Shown: positions 37,348 through 46,859, counted from the first letter of the stretch. The stretch is DNA of 64,000 bases from Neisseria perflava (GCF_002863305.2 NZ_CP136962.1:1302001-1366000), one strand, 5' to 3'. Notes: generated by a model not told the origin, from the letters alone. A program made the numbers and translations.

Positions 37348-38841
37348 ATGCTTTCAGGAATCCCCATCCCAAAGGACGCCGTGCGTCCGCCCGAAACCGT
37401 CCTCGTCAACATCACGCCGCAAGAAACGCGTGTGGCCGTTTTGGAAGAGAACAATATCTGCGAGCTGCACATCGAGCGCAACAGCGGCCATAGCTTGGTC
37501 GGCAATATTTATTTGGGCGTCGTCAAACGCGTCCTCCCCGGCATGCAAAGCGCGTTCATCGATATCGGCTTGGAGCGCGCCGCGTTTTTGCACATCGTCG
37601 ACGTCCTCGAACAACGCCGCAATCCGGACGAAACCCAACGCATCGAACACATGCTCTTTGAAGGCCAGTCTGTCTTGGTTCAGGTCATCAAAGACCCCAT
37701 CAACACCAAAGGCGCGCGGCTTTCCACCCAAATCTCACTGGCCGGCCGTTTCCTCGTTCATCTTCCGCAAGAAGACCACATCGGCATTTCCCAACGCATC
37801 GAGGACGATGCCGAACGCAGCAGTTTGAGGGAACGCCTCAACAACCTGCTGCCAGAAAACGCCTGCCACGGCTACATCATCCGTACCAACGCCGAAAACG
37901 CTTCCGATACCCAGCTGCAATCAGACATCAACTATCTGACCAAAGTGTGGGAACACATCCAAAAACAGGCAAAAATCCAACCGCCCGAAACCCTGCTCTA
38001 TCAAGATTTGCCTTTGAGCCTGCGCGTTTTGCGCGATATGTTCAGCCTCGATACGCATAAAATCCTGGTCGATTCCACTGAAAACCACCGCCGCATGACC
38101 CAGTTTGCCGAGCAATACGTTCAAGGCGCATTGGGCAGAATTGAGCTGTTCAAAGGCGAACGCCCCCTATTTGAAACCCACAATATCGAGCAGGAAATCG
38201 CCCGCGCCCTGCAACCGCGTGTCAACCTCAACTTCGGCAGCTACCTCATCATCGAGTCTACCGAAGCCATGACCACCATCGATGTCAACACCGGCGGCTT
38301 TGTCGGCGCGCGCAATTTTGATGAAACCATCTTCCGCACCAACCTCGAAGCCTGCCACACCATTGCCCGCGAGCTTCGCCTGCGCAATCTCGGCGGCATC
38401 ATCATCATCGACTTCATCGATATGGCGCAGGAAGCCCACCGCGAAGCCGTCCTGCAAGAGCTTGCCAAAGCCCTCGCCTTCGACCGTACCCGCGTTACCC
38501 TCAACGGTTTCACCAGTTTGGGTTTGGTCGAGCTGACGCGCAAACGTTCGCGTGAAAACTTAAGCCAAATCCTCTGCGAACCCTGCCCTTCCTGCCAAGG
38601 CCGGGGCCGTCTGAAAACGCCGCAAACCGTGTGCTACGAAATCCAACGCGAAATCGTCCGCGAAGCGCGCCGCTACGATGTTCAAGCCTTCCGCATCTTG
38701 GCCGCTCCGAATGTCATCGACTTGTTCCTAGACGAAGAATCGCAATCGTTGGCGATGTTGATAGACTTTATCGGCAAACCGATTTCGCTGGCAGTCGAAA
38801 CTGCCTACACGCAAGAACAATACGATATTGTGTTGCTGTAA
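37348..38841 (+). CDS. rng: Ribonuclease G
   Basis: Endoribonuclease of the RNase E/G family that matures 16S rRNA 5' ends and decays some mRNAs. 497 residues from ATG 37348; the region contains an S1 domain (GNIYLGVVKRVLPGMQSAFIDIG, about 55-77), the 5' sensor/RNase H-like core, the magnesium-binding DVNTGGFVGARNFDET and IIIDFIDM segments, and the zinc-link CEPCPSCQGRG. The upstream in-frame ATG 37276 would add 24 non-conserved residues. A DUS lies after the zinc-link, read as GRLKT. Confidence 0.94.
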   Translation: MLSGIPIPKDAVRPPETVLVNITPQETRVAVLEENNICELHIERNSGHSLVGNIYLGVVKRVLPGMQSAFIDIGLERAAFLHIVDVLEQRRNPDETQRIEHMLFEGQSVLVQVIKDPINTKGARLSTQISLAGRFLVHLPQEDHIGISQRIEDDAERSSLRERLNNLLPENACHGYIIRTNAENASDTQLQSDINYLTKVWEHIQKQAKIQPPETLLYQDLPLSLRVLRDMFSLDTHKILVDSTENHRRMTQFAEQYVQGALGRIELFKGERPLFETHNIEQEIARALQPRVNLNFGSYLIIESTEAMTTIDVNTGGFVGARNFDETIFRTNLEACHTIARELRLRNLGGIIIIDFIDMAQEAHREAVLQELAKALAFDRTRVTLNGFTSLGLVELTRKRSRENLSQILCEPCPSCQGRGRLKTPQTVCYEIQREIVREARRYDVQAFRILAAPNVIDLFLDEESQSLAMLIDFIGKPISLAVETAYTQEQYDIVLL

Positions 38842-38847
38842 AGATAA

Positions 38848-38878
38848 AAGGCCGTCTGAAAACTTTTCAGACGGCCTT
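38848..38878. terminator. Bidirectional inverted DUS terminator
   Basis: Facing uptake sequences between convergent rng and the DUF3108 gene. Confidence 0.8.
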
Positions 38879-38898
38879 CTTGTTTGAGCAAATAAAGA

Positions 38899-39567
38899 TT
38901 ACGGTTTCACTACTTTACCGTTAATTTTGACGGAAGTCAGTTTCAGGTTGTAGGTTTTGCCGTCATCGGTATAGCTGATTTGCGCCGGGATATTGTCGAT
39001 ATCGGAAGCAAAAGAATAAGTAACAGTATCGTCGCCCCGGCGGACGCGATATTTGCTCACAGGCGTTGTACCGCCGCTCAGTTTATAGCTTTCGTTGCCG
39101 ATTTTGTTCATGCTACCGACGGTGTACAGTTTTTTACCGTTGGTAATTTTCAAACCTGACGGCAGGCGTACGTCATTGGCGGCCAGTTGCCATGCCAAAG
39201 TGAACAAGTCCATGGCCGGGCCGGATTTTTCGGTTTTCAAATCACCTGCTTTGCCGTAAGTGATGTTGCCGCCGGAGAATTTGGCCTCGGCATACACTTT
39301 GCCGCCGCGTACATCTTTGTAGTAAGACGGATTCAAGGTCGTGCCGTTAATGCTGCCGCCGGATTCAAAGCGGATATTGTAAAGCGGTACTTTGATGGTA
39401 GAGACGATTTTGTATTGGTTGCCGCTGCGTGTGAAGGTCATGGTCGCAGGAATACCGTAGCTGCCTGAGTATTGCAAAACGGCAGATTGCGGCAATTCAG
39501 CGGCTTGCGCGCCGATGGAGGCTGTAAGTAGGGAAAGTGTCAGCAGGGTTGTTTTAATCGGATTCAT
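38899..39567 (-). CDS. DUF3108 exported protein
   Basis: 222 residues with a signal peptide (MNPIKTTLLTLSLLTASIGAQA, cleavage near residue 22). The mature part is strand-rich (LQYSGSYGIPATMTFTRSGNQYKIVSTIKV opening the repeats) and matches the DUF3108 family of periplasmic beta proteins; function unknown. It follows purN after 30 bases on the same strand, so co-transcription is likely but gives no functional clue. Confidence 0.8.
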   Translation of the reverse strand: MNPIKTTLLTLSLLTASIGAQAAELPQSAVLQYSGSYGIPATMTFTRSGNQYKIVSTIKVPLYNIRFESGGSINGTTLNPSYYKDVRGGKVYAEAKFSGGNITYGKAGDLKTEKSGPAMDLFTLAWQLAANDVRLPSGLKITNGKKLYTVGSMNKIGNESYKLSGGTTPVSKYRVRRGDDTVTYSFASDIDNIPAQISYTDDGKTYNLKLTSVKINGKVVKP

Positions 39568-39597
39568 GATGTTTTCCTTGTGTGTATGGTGTTTTAA

Positions 39598-40224
39598 TCA
39601 AGCCAGCAGGCTTTGACCGGCGGCATTGCGTTGTGCATTCAAAACGCGGTTGCCTTCGATTTTCAGACGGCCTGCAACAAAATCGGCAACGGCTTGCGGA
39701 AACAGCTGGTGTTCAACCGTCAGCACGCGTGCGGCAACGTCGTCGGTGGTATCGCCGTCCAAAATAGGCACAATGCCTTGCGAAATAATCGGGCCGCAAT
39801 CCAGCTCAGGAGTTACGAAATGGATGGTGCAGCCTGCCACTCGGCAACCTGCTTCCAATGCGCGCTCATGGGTATGCAAACCGGTAAAGGAAGGCAGGAT
39901 GGACGGATGGATATTGATCAGACGGTTTTCATAATGGGCGCAGAATTCCGGGGTTAAAATGCGCATAAAGCCCGCCAATACCACCAAATCCGGCTGATAG
40001 GCATCGATTTTTTCCATCATGGCCTGATCAAATGCCAGACGCGAGTCGAAGTTTTTATGGTTCAAACTGTCGGTGGCAATACCACGCTCTGCCGCCCATG
40101 CCAATCCGGCTGCGGTCTCGCTGTTACTCAATACGGCTGCAATGTTGGCATCGGGAATATCGGCATTCACAATCGCCTGCATATTGCTGCCGCGTCCGGA
40201 AATAAGGATGACGATATTTTTCAT
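39598..40224 (-). CDS. purN: Phosphoribosylglycinamide formyltransferase
   Basis: Third step of purine synthesis, formylating GAR with 10-formyl-THF. 208 residues: ILISGRGSNMQAI at the N-terminus (phosphate loop), the folate-site NIHPSILPSFTGLHTHERAL with catalytic Asn/His, and the essential Asp in HFVTPELDCGPIISQ. Two adjacent ATGs exist; 40224 is preferred since AAGGA is six bases away, against three for 40227. An uptake sequence inside the gene reads as AGRLKIEG. Confidence 0.96.
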   Translation of the reverse strand: MKNIVILISGRGSNMQAIVNADIPDANIAAVLSNSETAAGLAWAAERGIATDSLNHKNFDSRLAFDQAMMEKIDAYQPDLVVLAGFMRILTPEFCAHYENRLINIHPSILPSFTGLHTHERALEAGCRVAGCTIHFVTPELDCGPIISQGIVPILDGDTTDDVAARVLTVEHQLFPQAVADFVAGRLKIEGNRVLNAQRNAAGQSLLA

Positions 40225-40248
40225 CATAATTCCTTGTTGGTTTGGAAC

Positions 40249-40286
40249 AAAGGCCGTCTGAAACGGAATTTTTTCAGACGGCCTTT
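40249..40286 (-). terminator. Inverted DUS pair between mip-like gene and purN
   Basis: Facing AG-type uptake sequences with T4 flank, 35 bases beyond the FKBP gene stop. Confidence 0.75.
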
Positions 40287-40321
40287 TATCCGTTGTTTAA
40301 GGGCGTAAGCCTTGATTCGGA

Positions 40322-41140
40322 TTATTGAACTTTTTGTACGTCAACTTGTACTGGTTGTTGTGCGGCAGCATCAGGCGCGCCGACTTTAACCAGTTTCACG
40401 TCGAATACCAAAGTGGCGTTCGGGCCGATTTTATCGCCGGCGCCCACTTCGCGGTAAGCCAATTTAGCCGGGATGTAGAATGTTGCTTCGCCGCCTTCTT
40501 TCAAGAGTTGGATACCTTCAGTCCAACCTGGAATGACTTGGCTTACAGGGAAGCTGACTGGGCCGCCGTTGGCTTTGCTGCTGTCAAATACGGTACCATC
40601 AATCAGACGGCCTTCGTATTCAACGGTAACCATGTCGTCTTTAGTCGGTTTTTTACCTTCGCCTTCTTTGGTGATTTTGTATTGCAGACCGGAAGCGCTG
40701 GTTTTCACGCCTTCTTTAGTCGCGTTTTCTTTCAAGAACGCTTCGCCTTTTTCCAAGTTTGCTTTGGCATCTTCAGCACGTTTGGCAGCCGCTTTTTCTT
40801 GTTGCTCTTGCAGGAATTTCATCATCACTTCCTGAGCTTGGGCTTCAGTCATTTTGACTTCTTTGCCTTCAAACATGGCTTCCATGGCTTCGGTGAAGAC
40901 TTTCAAATCGATTTCTGTACCTTGGTCTTTCATTTGTTTCAATGAACGGCCGATGTCCACACCCATTGCGTAGCTGGCTTGTTGGGCAGTAGAACCGATG
41001 GCGGAAGCATCTGCAGTCGCATTTGAAGCTGCGGAAGCTGCAGGAGCATCTTTGGCGGCAGTGTCTTTTTGTTGGTTGCAAGCAGTCATCGCCAACAGAG
41101 CAGACAAAGCCAATGCGCTGAATTTGAAAGTTTTGTTCAT
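40322..41140 (-). CDS. mip: FKBP-type peptidyl-prolyl isomerase lipoprotein (Mip-like)
   Basis: 272 residues from ATG 41140 (GGAAAAG upstream). Lipobox LLAMTACN (lipid Cys about 20), an N-terminal dimerisation part (about 60-130) with a long helix rich in Glu, Lys and Ala, then the FKBP domain (about 145-255: VTVEYEGRLIDGTVFDSS, VIPGWTEGIQLLKEGGEATFYIPA). It helps fold proteins in the periplasm or at the surface; homologues in pathogenic Neisseria are Mip virulence factors. The C-terminal Gln/Val tail is not part of the domain. Confidence 0.92.
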   Translation of the reverse strand: MNKTFKFSALALSALLAMTACNQQKDTAAKDAPAASAASNATADASAIGSTAQQASYAMGVDIGRSLKQMKDQGTEIDLKVFTEAMEAMFEGKEVKMTEAQAQEVMMKFLQEQQEKAAAKRAEDAKANLEKGEAFLKENATKEGVKTSASGLQYKITKEGEGKKPTKDDMVTVEYEGRLIDGTVFDSSKANGGPVSFPVSQVIPGWTEGIQLLKEGGEATFYIPAKLAYREVGAGDKIGPNATLVFDVKLVKVGAPDAAAQQPVQVDVQKVQ

Positions 41141-41245
41141 GATTATGTCTTTTCCGGAAAGGTCAAAAAAGGGGATTATAGCTGAGTTTGATTGAAATGG
41201 AATCAAGGTGGATTAAAATTTGTAAAGGCTCTTATTAAAAACATC

Positions 41246-41278
41246 AAGGCCATCTGAAAACAGGTTTCAGACGGCCTT
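41246..41278 (-). terminator. Imperfect inverted DUS pair, terminator of gluD
   Basis: AGGCCATCTGAA (one changed base) faces a canonical copy, 23 bases beyond the gluD stop. Confidence 0.7.
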
Positions 41279-41300
41279 GTCTTAGCTATCAGTCAACCGA

Positions 41301-42566
41301 TTAATACCAACCGCGCAGTTTCATTGCTTTTTCAACACGACGGATACTCATCATGTAAGAAGCGGTACGCAGGTCAACATCGTATTCTTGAGCCAAGTTC
41401 CAAATATCGCGGAACGCACGGCGCAGAACCACGGTTTCTTTCTCTTGAACTTCGTCAAACTCCCAGTAGTAGCCTTGCAGGTTTTGTACCCATTCGAAAT
41501 AAGATACAACCACACCGCCGCAGTTTGCCAAAATATCAGGAACAACCAATACGCCGTTTTGACGCAGGATAACGTCGGCCTCTGGAGTAGTCGGACCGTT
41601 TGCGCCTTCAACCACGATTTTCGCGCGGACTTTACCGGCATTTTCAGAAGTCAGTTGGTTTTCCAGCGCGCAAGGGGCGAGTACATCCACTTCCAGAGCC
41701 AAAAGTTCGGCATTGCTGATTTCTTTGCCGTAGCCGGCTTCGTTGGTGATGAAACCTTTGGTTTGGAATTCTTTAATGATTGCTTCCATATCCAAGCCGT
41801 TTTCGTTGTAGATGGCAACGTCAACAGTAGATACGGCAACGATTTTCGCACCGGCTTTGTGTGCATAGTAACCGGTGTGGTAGCCCACGTTACCGAAACC
41901 TTGAATGGCGTAAGTGGCACCCTTCACGTCTTTACCCAGTTTTTCCAAAGCTTGGACGGCGGCGAAGTTTACACCATAACCGGTGGCTTCGGTACGCGCC
42001 AAGGAGCCGCCAAACTCAACCGGTTTGCCGGTAAATACGCCCGGCGCGGAATGTTTCACCACGTTTTCATAGGCATCAACCATCCAAGACATGATTTTGC
42101 CGTTGGTGTTCACATCAGGGGCAGGAATATCGATTTTCTCGCCGATCAGCGGAGAAATGGCTTCGGAATAAGCGCGAGCAATGCGTTCCAATTCCGCTTC
42201 GGAATAGTTACGCGGATCCAAAGTAATACCGCCTTTACCGCCGCCGTAAGGAATACCGGCCACGCAGCATTTGATGGTCATCCAAATAGACAGTGCTTTG
42301 ACTTCGTCCAGATTTACATTGGGATGGAAGCGCACGCCGCCTTTGTAAGGGCCGACGGCATTATTGTGTTGTGAACGGTAGCCGGTGAAATTTTCTACTG
42401 TACCGTTGTCGAGTTTGACAGGGAAGTTGACTTCCAAAACACGTTGCGGCTTTTTCAAGATTTCAAATACTGCCGGGTCGGCATTCAGGCGATCACAGGC
42501 AATTTTCACTTGTTTTTGTGCAATTTCAAACGGATTCAGTGTTTCTTTAACAGCAGATGCGGACAT
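41301..42566 (-). CDS. gluD: NAD-type glutamate dehydrogenase
   Basis: 421 residues from ATG 42566 (AAGGA seven bases upstream). It has GPYKGGVRFHPNVN, the catalytic loop IPYGGGKGGITLDPRNYSEAELERIARAY, and the Rossmann QGFGNVGYHTGYYA. The loop and the shorter length match the branch that oxidises glutamate with NAD, distinct from the NADP enzyme at 29400. Role is inferred as glutamate breakdown. Gene is divergent from gph. Confidence 0.92.
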   Translation of the reverse strand: MSASAVKETLNPFEIAQKQVKIACDRLNADPAVFEILKKPQRVLEVNFPVKLDNGTVENFTGYRSQHNNAVGPYKGGVRFHPNVNLDEVKALSIWMTIKCCVAGIPYGGGKGGITLDPRNYSEAELERIARAYSEAISPLIGEKIDIPAPDVNTNGKIMSWMVDAYENVVKHSAPGVFTGKPVEFGGSLARTEATGYGVNFAAVQALEKLGKDVKGATYAIQGFGNVGYHTGYYAHKAGAKIVAVSTVDVAIYNENGLDMEAIIKEFQTKGFITNEAGYGKEISNAELLALEVDVLAPCALENQLTSENAGKVRAKIVVEGANGPTTPEADVILRQNGVLVVPDILANCGGVVVSYFEWVQNLQGYYWEFDEVQEKETVVLRRAFRDIWNLAQEYDVDLRTASYMMSIRRVEKAMKLRGWY

Positions 42567-42969
42567 GTATTTTTCCTTTTCATACACATGATTAGACGAA
42601 AGCCATACTTGTTACTATATACAAAAACAGGAAAAAATGTAATAGTATGTAGTCGATAAAAAGCAAATCCATTCATTTATATATGAATTTAGTTTGAGGC
42701 TGTCTGAAAATATCGGCATGCCGACCAAAAAATTTTCAGACGGCCTAGTATAAATGCTCATCAAACCATTCAAAAAAACACACAAACCCTTTGTTTTTTA
42801 ATGCCTACCAAACCGCCCTTTTTGTTGACAAAATCCCTTCCACATTACCAACAGACGGACAGACTTACACCAGCAAAAATTGTTAACAATTTAAACAAAT
42901 ATCCCTTTAAAGAATCAGCAAAACATCGGCAAATCAGGCAAACAATGTTAAAATAACCGCTTAAATAAT
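42567..42969. other. Divergent gluD/gph intergenic region
   Basis: 403 bases without a gene. It holds an imperfect uptake pair (AGGCTGTCTGAA 42697-42708, canonical reverse 42735-42746) around the palindrome TCGGCATGCCGA (42713-42724), and a 16-bp palindrome at 42877. TTGACA occurs at 42825-42830, but no good -10 box follows at 17 bp. Confidence 0.5.
42877..42892. promoter_or_regulatory. Perfect 16-bp palindrome AAATTGTTAACAATTT
   Basis: A complete palindrome centred on GTTAAC, 78 bases before the gph start and 311 before gluD. It is a candidate protein-binding site; no T-tract makes a terminator role unlikely. Confidence 0.4.
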
Positions 42970-43701
42970 ATGACAGAAAGCTACTCAATGACCACTGCTG
43001 CTTTAGAACACGTTCAAGCCGTTGCCTTTGATTTGGACGGTACCTTATGTGATTCCGTTCCTGATTTGGCCGCAGCAGCCCAAGCCATGTGTGCGCACTT
43101 GGGTTTACCTGTTTTGCCTACCCAAACGGTTGAAAGTTATGTCGGCGACGGCATCAGCAAGTTGGTTCATCGCGTCATTAGCAATGATCGTGAAAAAGAA
43201 GCCGATCCTGAAATCTGGGAAAAAGGTTTTGTGTTCTTTATGAAATATTATCGCGAACACTTGAGCGACTTTACCCGCCCCTACCCTGAAACCGAAGCCG
43301 GTCTCGGCCTGCTCAAGTCCTTGGGTATTCCATTGGTTGTCATTACCAATAAAAATGAAATTCTAGCTGCTGAGTTGCTGAAGCAGCTCAATCTCGACGG
43401 CTATTTCAGCCTGGTTCTCGGCGGCGACAGCCTGACTGAGAAAAAACCCAGCCCATTGCCGCTTCAACATGCGGCCGAAGTTTTGGGCATCGACGTTGCC
43501 AATATGCTAATGGTGGGCGATTCTAAAAATGACATTCTTGCCGCCAAAGCGGCCGGTTGCTTCAGCGTCGGCGTAACATTCGGCTACGGCGACATGACCT
43601 TGCTCTCGCAAGACAAAGCGACCAAACCTGATTTGTTGATTCGCGCCCTGCCTGAAATCTACGAAAATCTGCAACCGCAAAAAAACAAAGACGAAGAATA
43701 A
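42970..43701 (+). CDS. gph: Phosphoglycolate phosphatase (HAD family)
   Basis: 243 residues. HAD motifs: FDLDGTLCDSVPDL (nucleophile Asp about 21), VITNKNE (motif II), EKKPSPLPLQHA (motif III lysine), and MVGDSKNDILAAKAAG (motif IV). The VPDLAAAA cap region matches Gph, which removes phosphoglycolate made during DNA repair. ATG 42988 is an alternative start six codons later; neither has a strong ribosome site. Confidence 0.9.
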   Translation: MTESYSMTTAALEHVQAVAFDLDGTLCDSVPDLAAAAQAMCAHLGLPVLPTQTVESYVGDGISKLVHRVISNDREKEADPEIWEKGFVFFMKYYREHLSDFTRPYPETEAGLGLLKSLGIPLVVITNKNEILAAELLKQLNLDGYFSLVLGGDSLTEKKPSPLPLQHAAEVLGIDVANMLMVGDSKNDILAAKAAGCFSVGVTFGYGDMTLLSQDKATKPDLLIRALPEIYENLQPQKNKDEE

Positions 43702-43801
43702 TTCGGCTTTATTTTCAGACGGCCTTTTCGGTGCTTTCACCCAATCAGGCCGTCTAAAAATGTAATTCAATGTAGTTAAATCCCTCCCTTTCCATATTCC
43801 C

Positions 43802-44263
43802 ATGAAACCTCCCAAAACCTTACGCGCCCGCGCCTTGGATATTCTTTCCCGTCAGGAAGTCAGCCGTGTTGGCTTGAAACGCAAACTGGCTCCGCACGCT
43901 GAAAGCGAAGAAGAATTGGAAAAGGTTTTGGACGAATTCGCCGAACGAAATTGGCAATCCGACCAACGTTACGCAGAAGCCTATATTCACAGCAAGAGCA
44001 ACCGTTACGGTGCGCTCCGCCTCAAGCAAGCTTTGGCGCAACAAGGTATCGATGCAGACGACTGTCGGGAGTTCCTACCCGATAGGGAGGACGAGCTGCA
44101 AACCGCTATTTCCGTCTTGCGTAAAAAATTTAAGCAAGAAGCCCAAGATTTGAAAGAAAAACAAAAACAAGCGCGTTTCCTTGCCTATCGCGGCTTTGGT
44201 GCCGACACCATTCAGATGGCCTTAAAAACCGCGTGGAATGAAGACGAAGACTTCTATCAATAA
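43802..44263 (+). CDS. recX: Regulatory protein RecX
   Basis: Modulates RecA filaments. 153 residues of three-helix repeats, with ARALDILSRQEVSRVGLKRKL near the start, FAERNWQSDQRYAEAYIHSKSNRYG in the middle, and a C-terminal FLAYRGFGADTIQMAL. A degenerate uptake copy (AGGCCGTCTAAA, 43747) and a canonical one lie in front. recA is not adjacent. The family call is firm. Confidence 0.92.
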   Translation: MKPPKTLRARALDILSRQEVSRVGLKRKLAPHAESEEELEKVLDEFAERNWQSDQRYAEAYIHSKSNRYGALRLKQALAQQGIDADDCREFLPDREDELQTAISVLRKKFKQEAQDLKEKQKQARFLAYRGFGADTIQMALKTAWNEDEDFYQ

Positions 44264-44338
44264 TCATTCCCACTTGAAACTTTGCTTCTATCGGCGTACC
44301 CTTACGCTTTTATTCAATAATTCAATCAGAGCTTCATC

Positions 44339-44500
44339 ATGTCCGACAAACCGCACGATACACCTAATCCCCTACTCGAAGATGAACGCAAAAACCCTGT
44401 TTACCGCTTGGGTCAGGCAGTAGCCGGATTCATGTTGCTGGTTTGGGCCGGCGTTTTGGCCTTGGTTTTCTTCTTGGTTTTCCGTTTTTGGTTGAATTAA
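44339..44500 (+). CDS. Small membrane protein, 53 residues
   Basis: An ORF below common length cut-offs, 75 bases after recX. It starts MSDKPHDTPNPLLEDERKNP, a polar N-terminus, and continues with one long hydrophobic helix (about residues 27-52, with AGFMLLVWAGVLALVFFLVF) ending RFWLN. The stop is TAA at 44498-44500, followed by an uptake-sequence hairpin. It has a clean hydrophobic profile and typical codon use. It lacks a strong ribosome site. The family is not recognised; it is likely a single-pass inner-membrane protein. Confidence 0.6.
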   Translation: MSDKPHDTPNPLLEDERKNPVYRLGQAVAGFMLLVWAGVLALVFFLVFRFWLN

Positions 44501-44547
44501 ACCCAATCCAATTACAAAAAAGCCAACAGCTTTTATTTATAAACATC

Positions 44548-44583
44548 AAAAAGGCCGTCTGAAAACACTTTCAGACGGCCTTT
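44548..44583. terminator. Bidirectional inverted DUS terminator
   Basis: A 16-bp stem of facing uptake sequences between the convergent small membrane protein gene and spoT. Confidence 0.85.
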
Positions 44584-44596
44584 GCTTATAACGAGA

Positions 44597-46753
44597 TTAT
44601 CCTCGAATCACTTTGCGGATATTCGGATTGGCATGCATTGCATGAATAATCTGATTAACCTGATCCAAGTCTTTGACTTTAATTGTGAATTTAAATTCTA
44701 CAAAACCTTCCGTTCCTGCTTGCGCTTTGGTTGGCGTATCGACAGATTCGATATCCGCACCGGAATTGGAAATCGCTTGCGCCATTGAGGCCAGCAAACC
44801 ATGCGCATCTTCGGATTTGACATTGAGGATGGTGCGGTACGTTTGATTGCGCAAACTGTCCCAACCCGCATCCAGTTGCTCTTCTGGATCAGCTTTAACC
44901 AAAGTTTGACAGGTATCACGGTGGATAATCATACCCTTGTCTTTGACCAATAATGCGCGGATCGCATCGCCGGGAATCGGATGGCAACATTCGGCAAAAT
45001 GAATCCGGCCGGTTTCCTGATCGTTGACTTTGATCGGGCTGAGTTTGACCTCGCTGCCAAAATGTTGGCCTGCCAACTCGGCAATGTGCATGGCAACGTG
45101 TACCGGCAAAGTATGCCCCATACCGACATTGTAGAGGACCTCTTCAAACGAGGTTTGTTTGGTATTCAAATCGGCAAGGTATTTTTCTTTGAGGTCGTCT
45201 GAAAGCAGGATGTCTTTAGGCAACAGGCTGGATAAAGCTTTTTGCAGCAGGTTCTCACCCAAAACAACGGCATCGTGACGATTCAGATTTTTAATATATT
45301 GGCGGATGGCGCTGCGCGCACGGCTGGAAACGGTAAAATTCAGCCATGCCACATTAGGCTTGGCGTGCTCGGAAGTAATGATTTCTACCGTATCGCCGGT
45401 TTTCAGCTTGGTGCGCAACGGCATCATGACGTTATTGATACGCGCGGCAACGGTTTTATGACCGATATTGGTGTGAACGGCATAGGCAAAGTCAATCGGC
45501 GTCGCACCTTTAGGCAAGGTAAGGATATCGCCTTTCGGGGTAACGATATAGACTTCGTTGGGAAACAAATCGACTTTGACATGCTCCAGAAACTCGATAG
45601 CATTTGAGCTGCTGGCCTGCAGGTCAAGAATATTTTTCATCCATCGGTTCATATGGAGGACGGCTTGGTCCGGAGTGTTTTCACCGGATTTGTAAATCCA
45701 ATGGCCGGCAATACCGCCCTCTGCCACGGCATCCATTTCACGCGTACGGATTTGCACTTCGATCGGCAAACCGTAAGGGCCGACCAAGGTCGTGTGCAGG
45801 CTTTGATAACCGTTGCTTTTCGGAATGGCGATATAGTCTTTAAAACGGCCGGGCTTGGGGTGGTATAAATTATGTAATGCGCCCAACGCGGCATAACAGG
45901 CAGGAATGTTGTTTACGATGACCCGAAAGCCGTAAATATCCATCACTTCGGCAAAACGCAGTTTTTTAGCCAGCATTTTTTGATGGATGCTGTATAAGTT
46001 TTTCTCGCGGCCTTTGATTTTGGCTTCAATATTGACACCGACCAAACGTTGACCGAATGCACGCAACACTTTGCCAACAACATCGCGGCGATTTTTGCGG
46101 CTGTTGTCCATGGCTTTTTTCAGGGTTTCGTAGCGTCTTGGGTGGAGGTTTTGGAACGATAAGTCTTGAAGCTCTTGATACGCATTGTTAAGGCCAATGC
46201 GGTTGGCGATTTGAGCATAAATTTCGAGGGTTTCTTTGGCGATGCGGCGGCGTTTTTCCGGACGCATAGAGCCAAGGGTGCGCATATTGTGCAATCGGTC
46301 TGCAAGTTTGACGACGATGACACGCACGTCTTTAGTCATGGCGAGGATAAGCTTGCGGAAACTTTCCGCCTGATGCTCGGCATGATCTTCAAATTTGAGT
46401 TTTTCCAGTTTGGAGAGGCCGTCTACCATTTCAGCAATGGTATCGCCGAATTCTGCCGCCATTTCGACTTTGGTTACACCCGTATCTTCCAATACATCGT
46501 GCATAACGCCCGCGCAAAGACCTTGAACATCCATGTGCCAAATCGCAAGCTGCGTGGCAACGGCGAGAGGATGGGTGATGTAGGGTTCGCCGCTTTTACG
46601 GGTTTGTCCGTCATGAGCGTGGAAAGCGTAGGCAACGGCTCTTTCAAGCTCGGCCTGCTCATTGGTATTGAGATAGGATGCGGTGCGAAACAGAAGCTCG
46701 CGCGCTTCTGCTGTCAGCGGGTCATAGGGGGCGGTAGGCAGTGGGGCTGGCAT
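44597..46753 (-). CDS. spoT: Bifunctional (p)ppGpp synthetase/hydrolase
   Basis: 718 residues. The hydrolase domain is intact, with HDGQTRKSGEPYITHPL and the HD signature MHDVLEDTG (about 84-92). The synthetase part has GRVK-like EAKIKGREKNLYSIHQKM, DIYGFRVIV and GYQSLHTTL. TGS (about 400), the zinc-finger-like HFAECCHPIPGD and a C-terminal ACT domain follow. It controls the stringent response. An uptake sequence ends one base before the ATG and gives AAAGG as the ribosome site. Last gene of gmk-rpoZ-spoT. Confidence 0.95.
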   Translation of the reverse strand: MPAPLPTAPYDPLTAEARELLFRTASYLNTNEQAELERAVAYAFHAHDGQTRKSGEPYITHPLAVATQLAIWHMDVQGLCAGVMHDVLEDTGVTKVEMAAEFGDTIAEMVDGLSKLEKLKFEDHAEHQAESFRKLILAMTKDVRVIVVKLADRLHNMRTLGSMRPEKRRRIAKETLEIYAQIANRIGLNNAYQELQDLSFQNLHPRRYETLKKAMDNSRKNRRDVVGKVLRAFGQRLVGVNIEAKIKGREKNLYSIHQKMLAKKLRFAEVMDIYGFRVIVNNIPACYAALGALHNLYHPKPGRFKDYIAIPKSNGYQSLHTTLVGPYGLPIEVQIRTREMDAVAEGGIAGHWIYKSGENTPDQAVLHMNRWMKNILDLQASSSNAIEFLEHVKVDLFPNEVYIVTPKGDILTLPKGATPIDFAYAVHTNIGHKTVAARINNVMMPLRTKLKTGDTVEIITSEHAKPNVAWLNFTVSSRARSAIRQYIKNLNRHDAVVLGENLLQKALSSLLPKDILLSDDLKEKYLADLNTKQTSFEEVLYNVGMGHTLPVHVAMHIAELAGQHFGSEVKLSPIKVNDQETGRIHFAECCHPIPGDAIRALLVKDKGMIIHRDTCQTLVKADPEEQLDAGWDSLRNQTYRTILNVKSEDAHGLLASMAQAISNSGADIESVDTPTKAQAGTEGFVEFKFTIKVKDLDQVNQIIHAMHANPNIRKVIRG

Positions 46754-46859
46754 TTTCAGACGGCCTTTTATGGCTATTTTTTTAAGCCGTCAGACTGTAT
46801 CGGTTGTTATATCGCACCGATACAGTCCGCGCGGCGGTTTTATCGGTTTGCCGGTTGGT

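Noticed and set aside
41388..42374. A 328-codon open frame opposite gluD, and a similar one (29418-30365) opposite gdhA
   Set aside because: Both mirror well-conserved dehydrogenase genes and show no protein-like features of their own.
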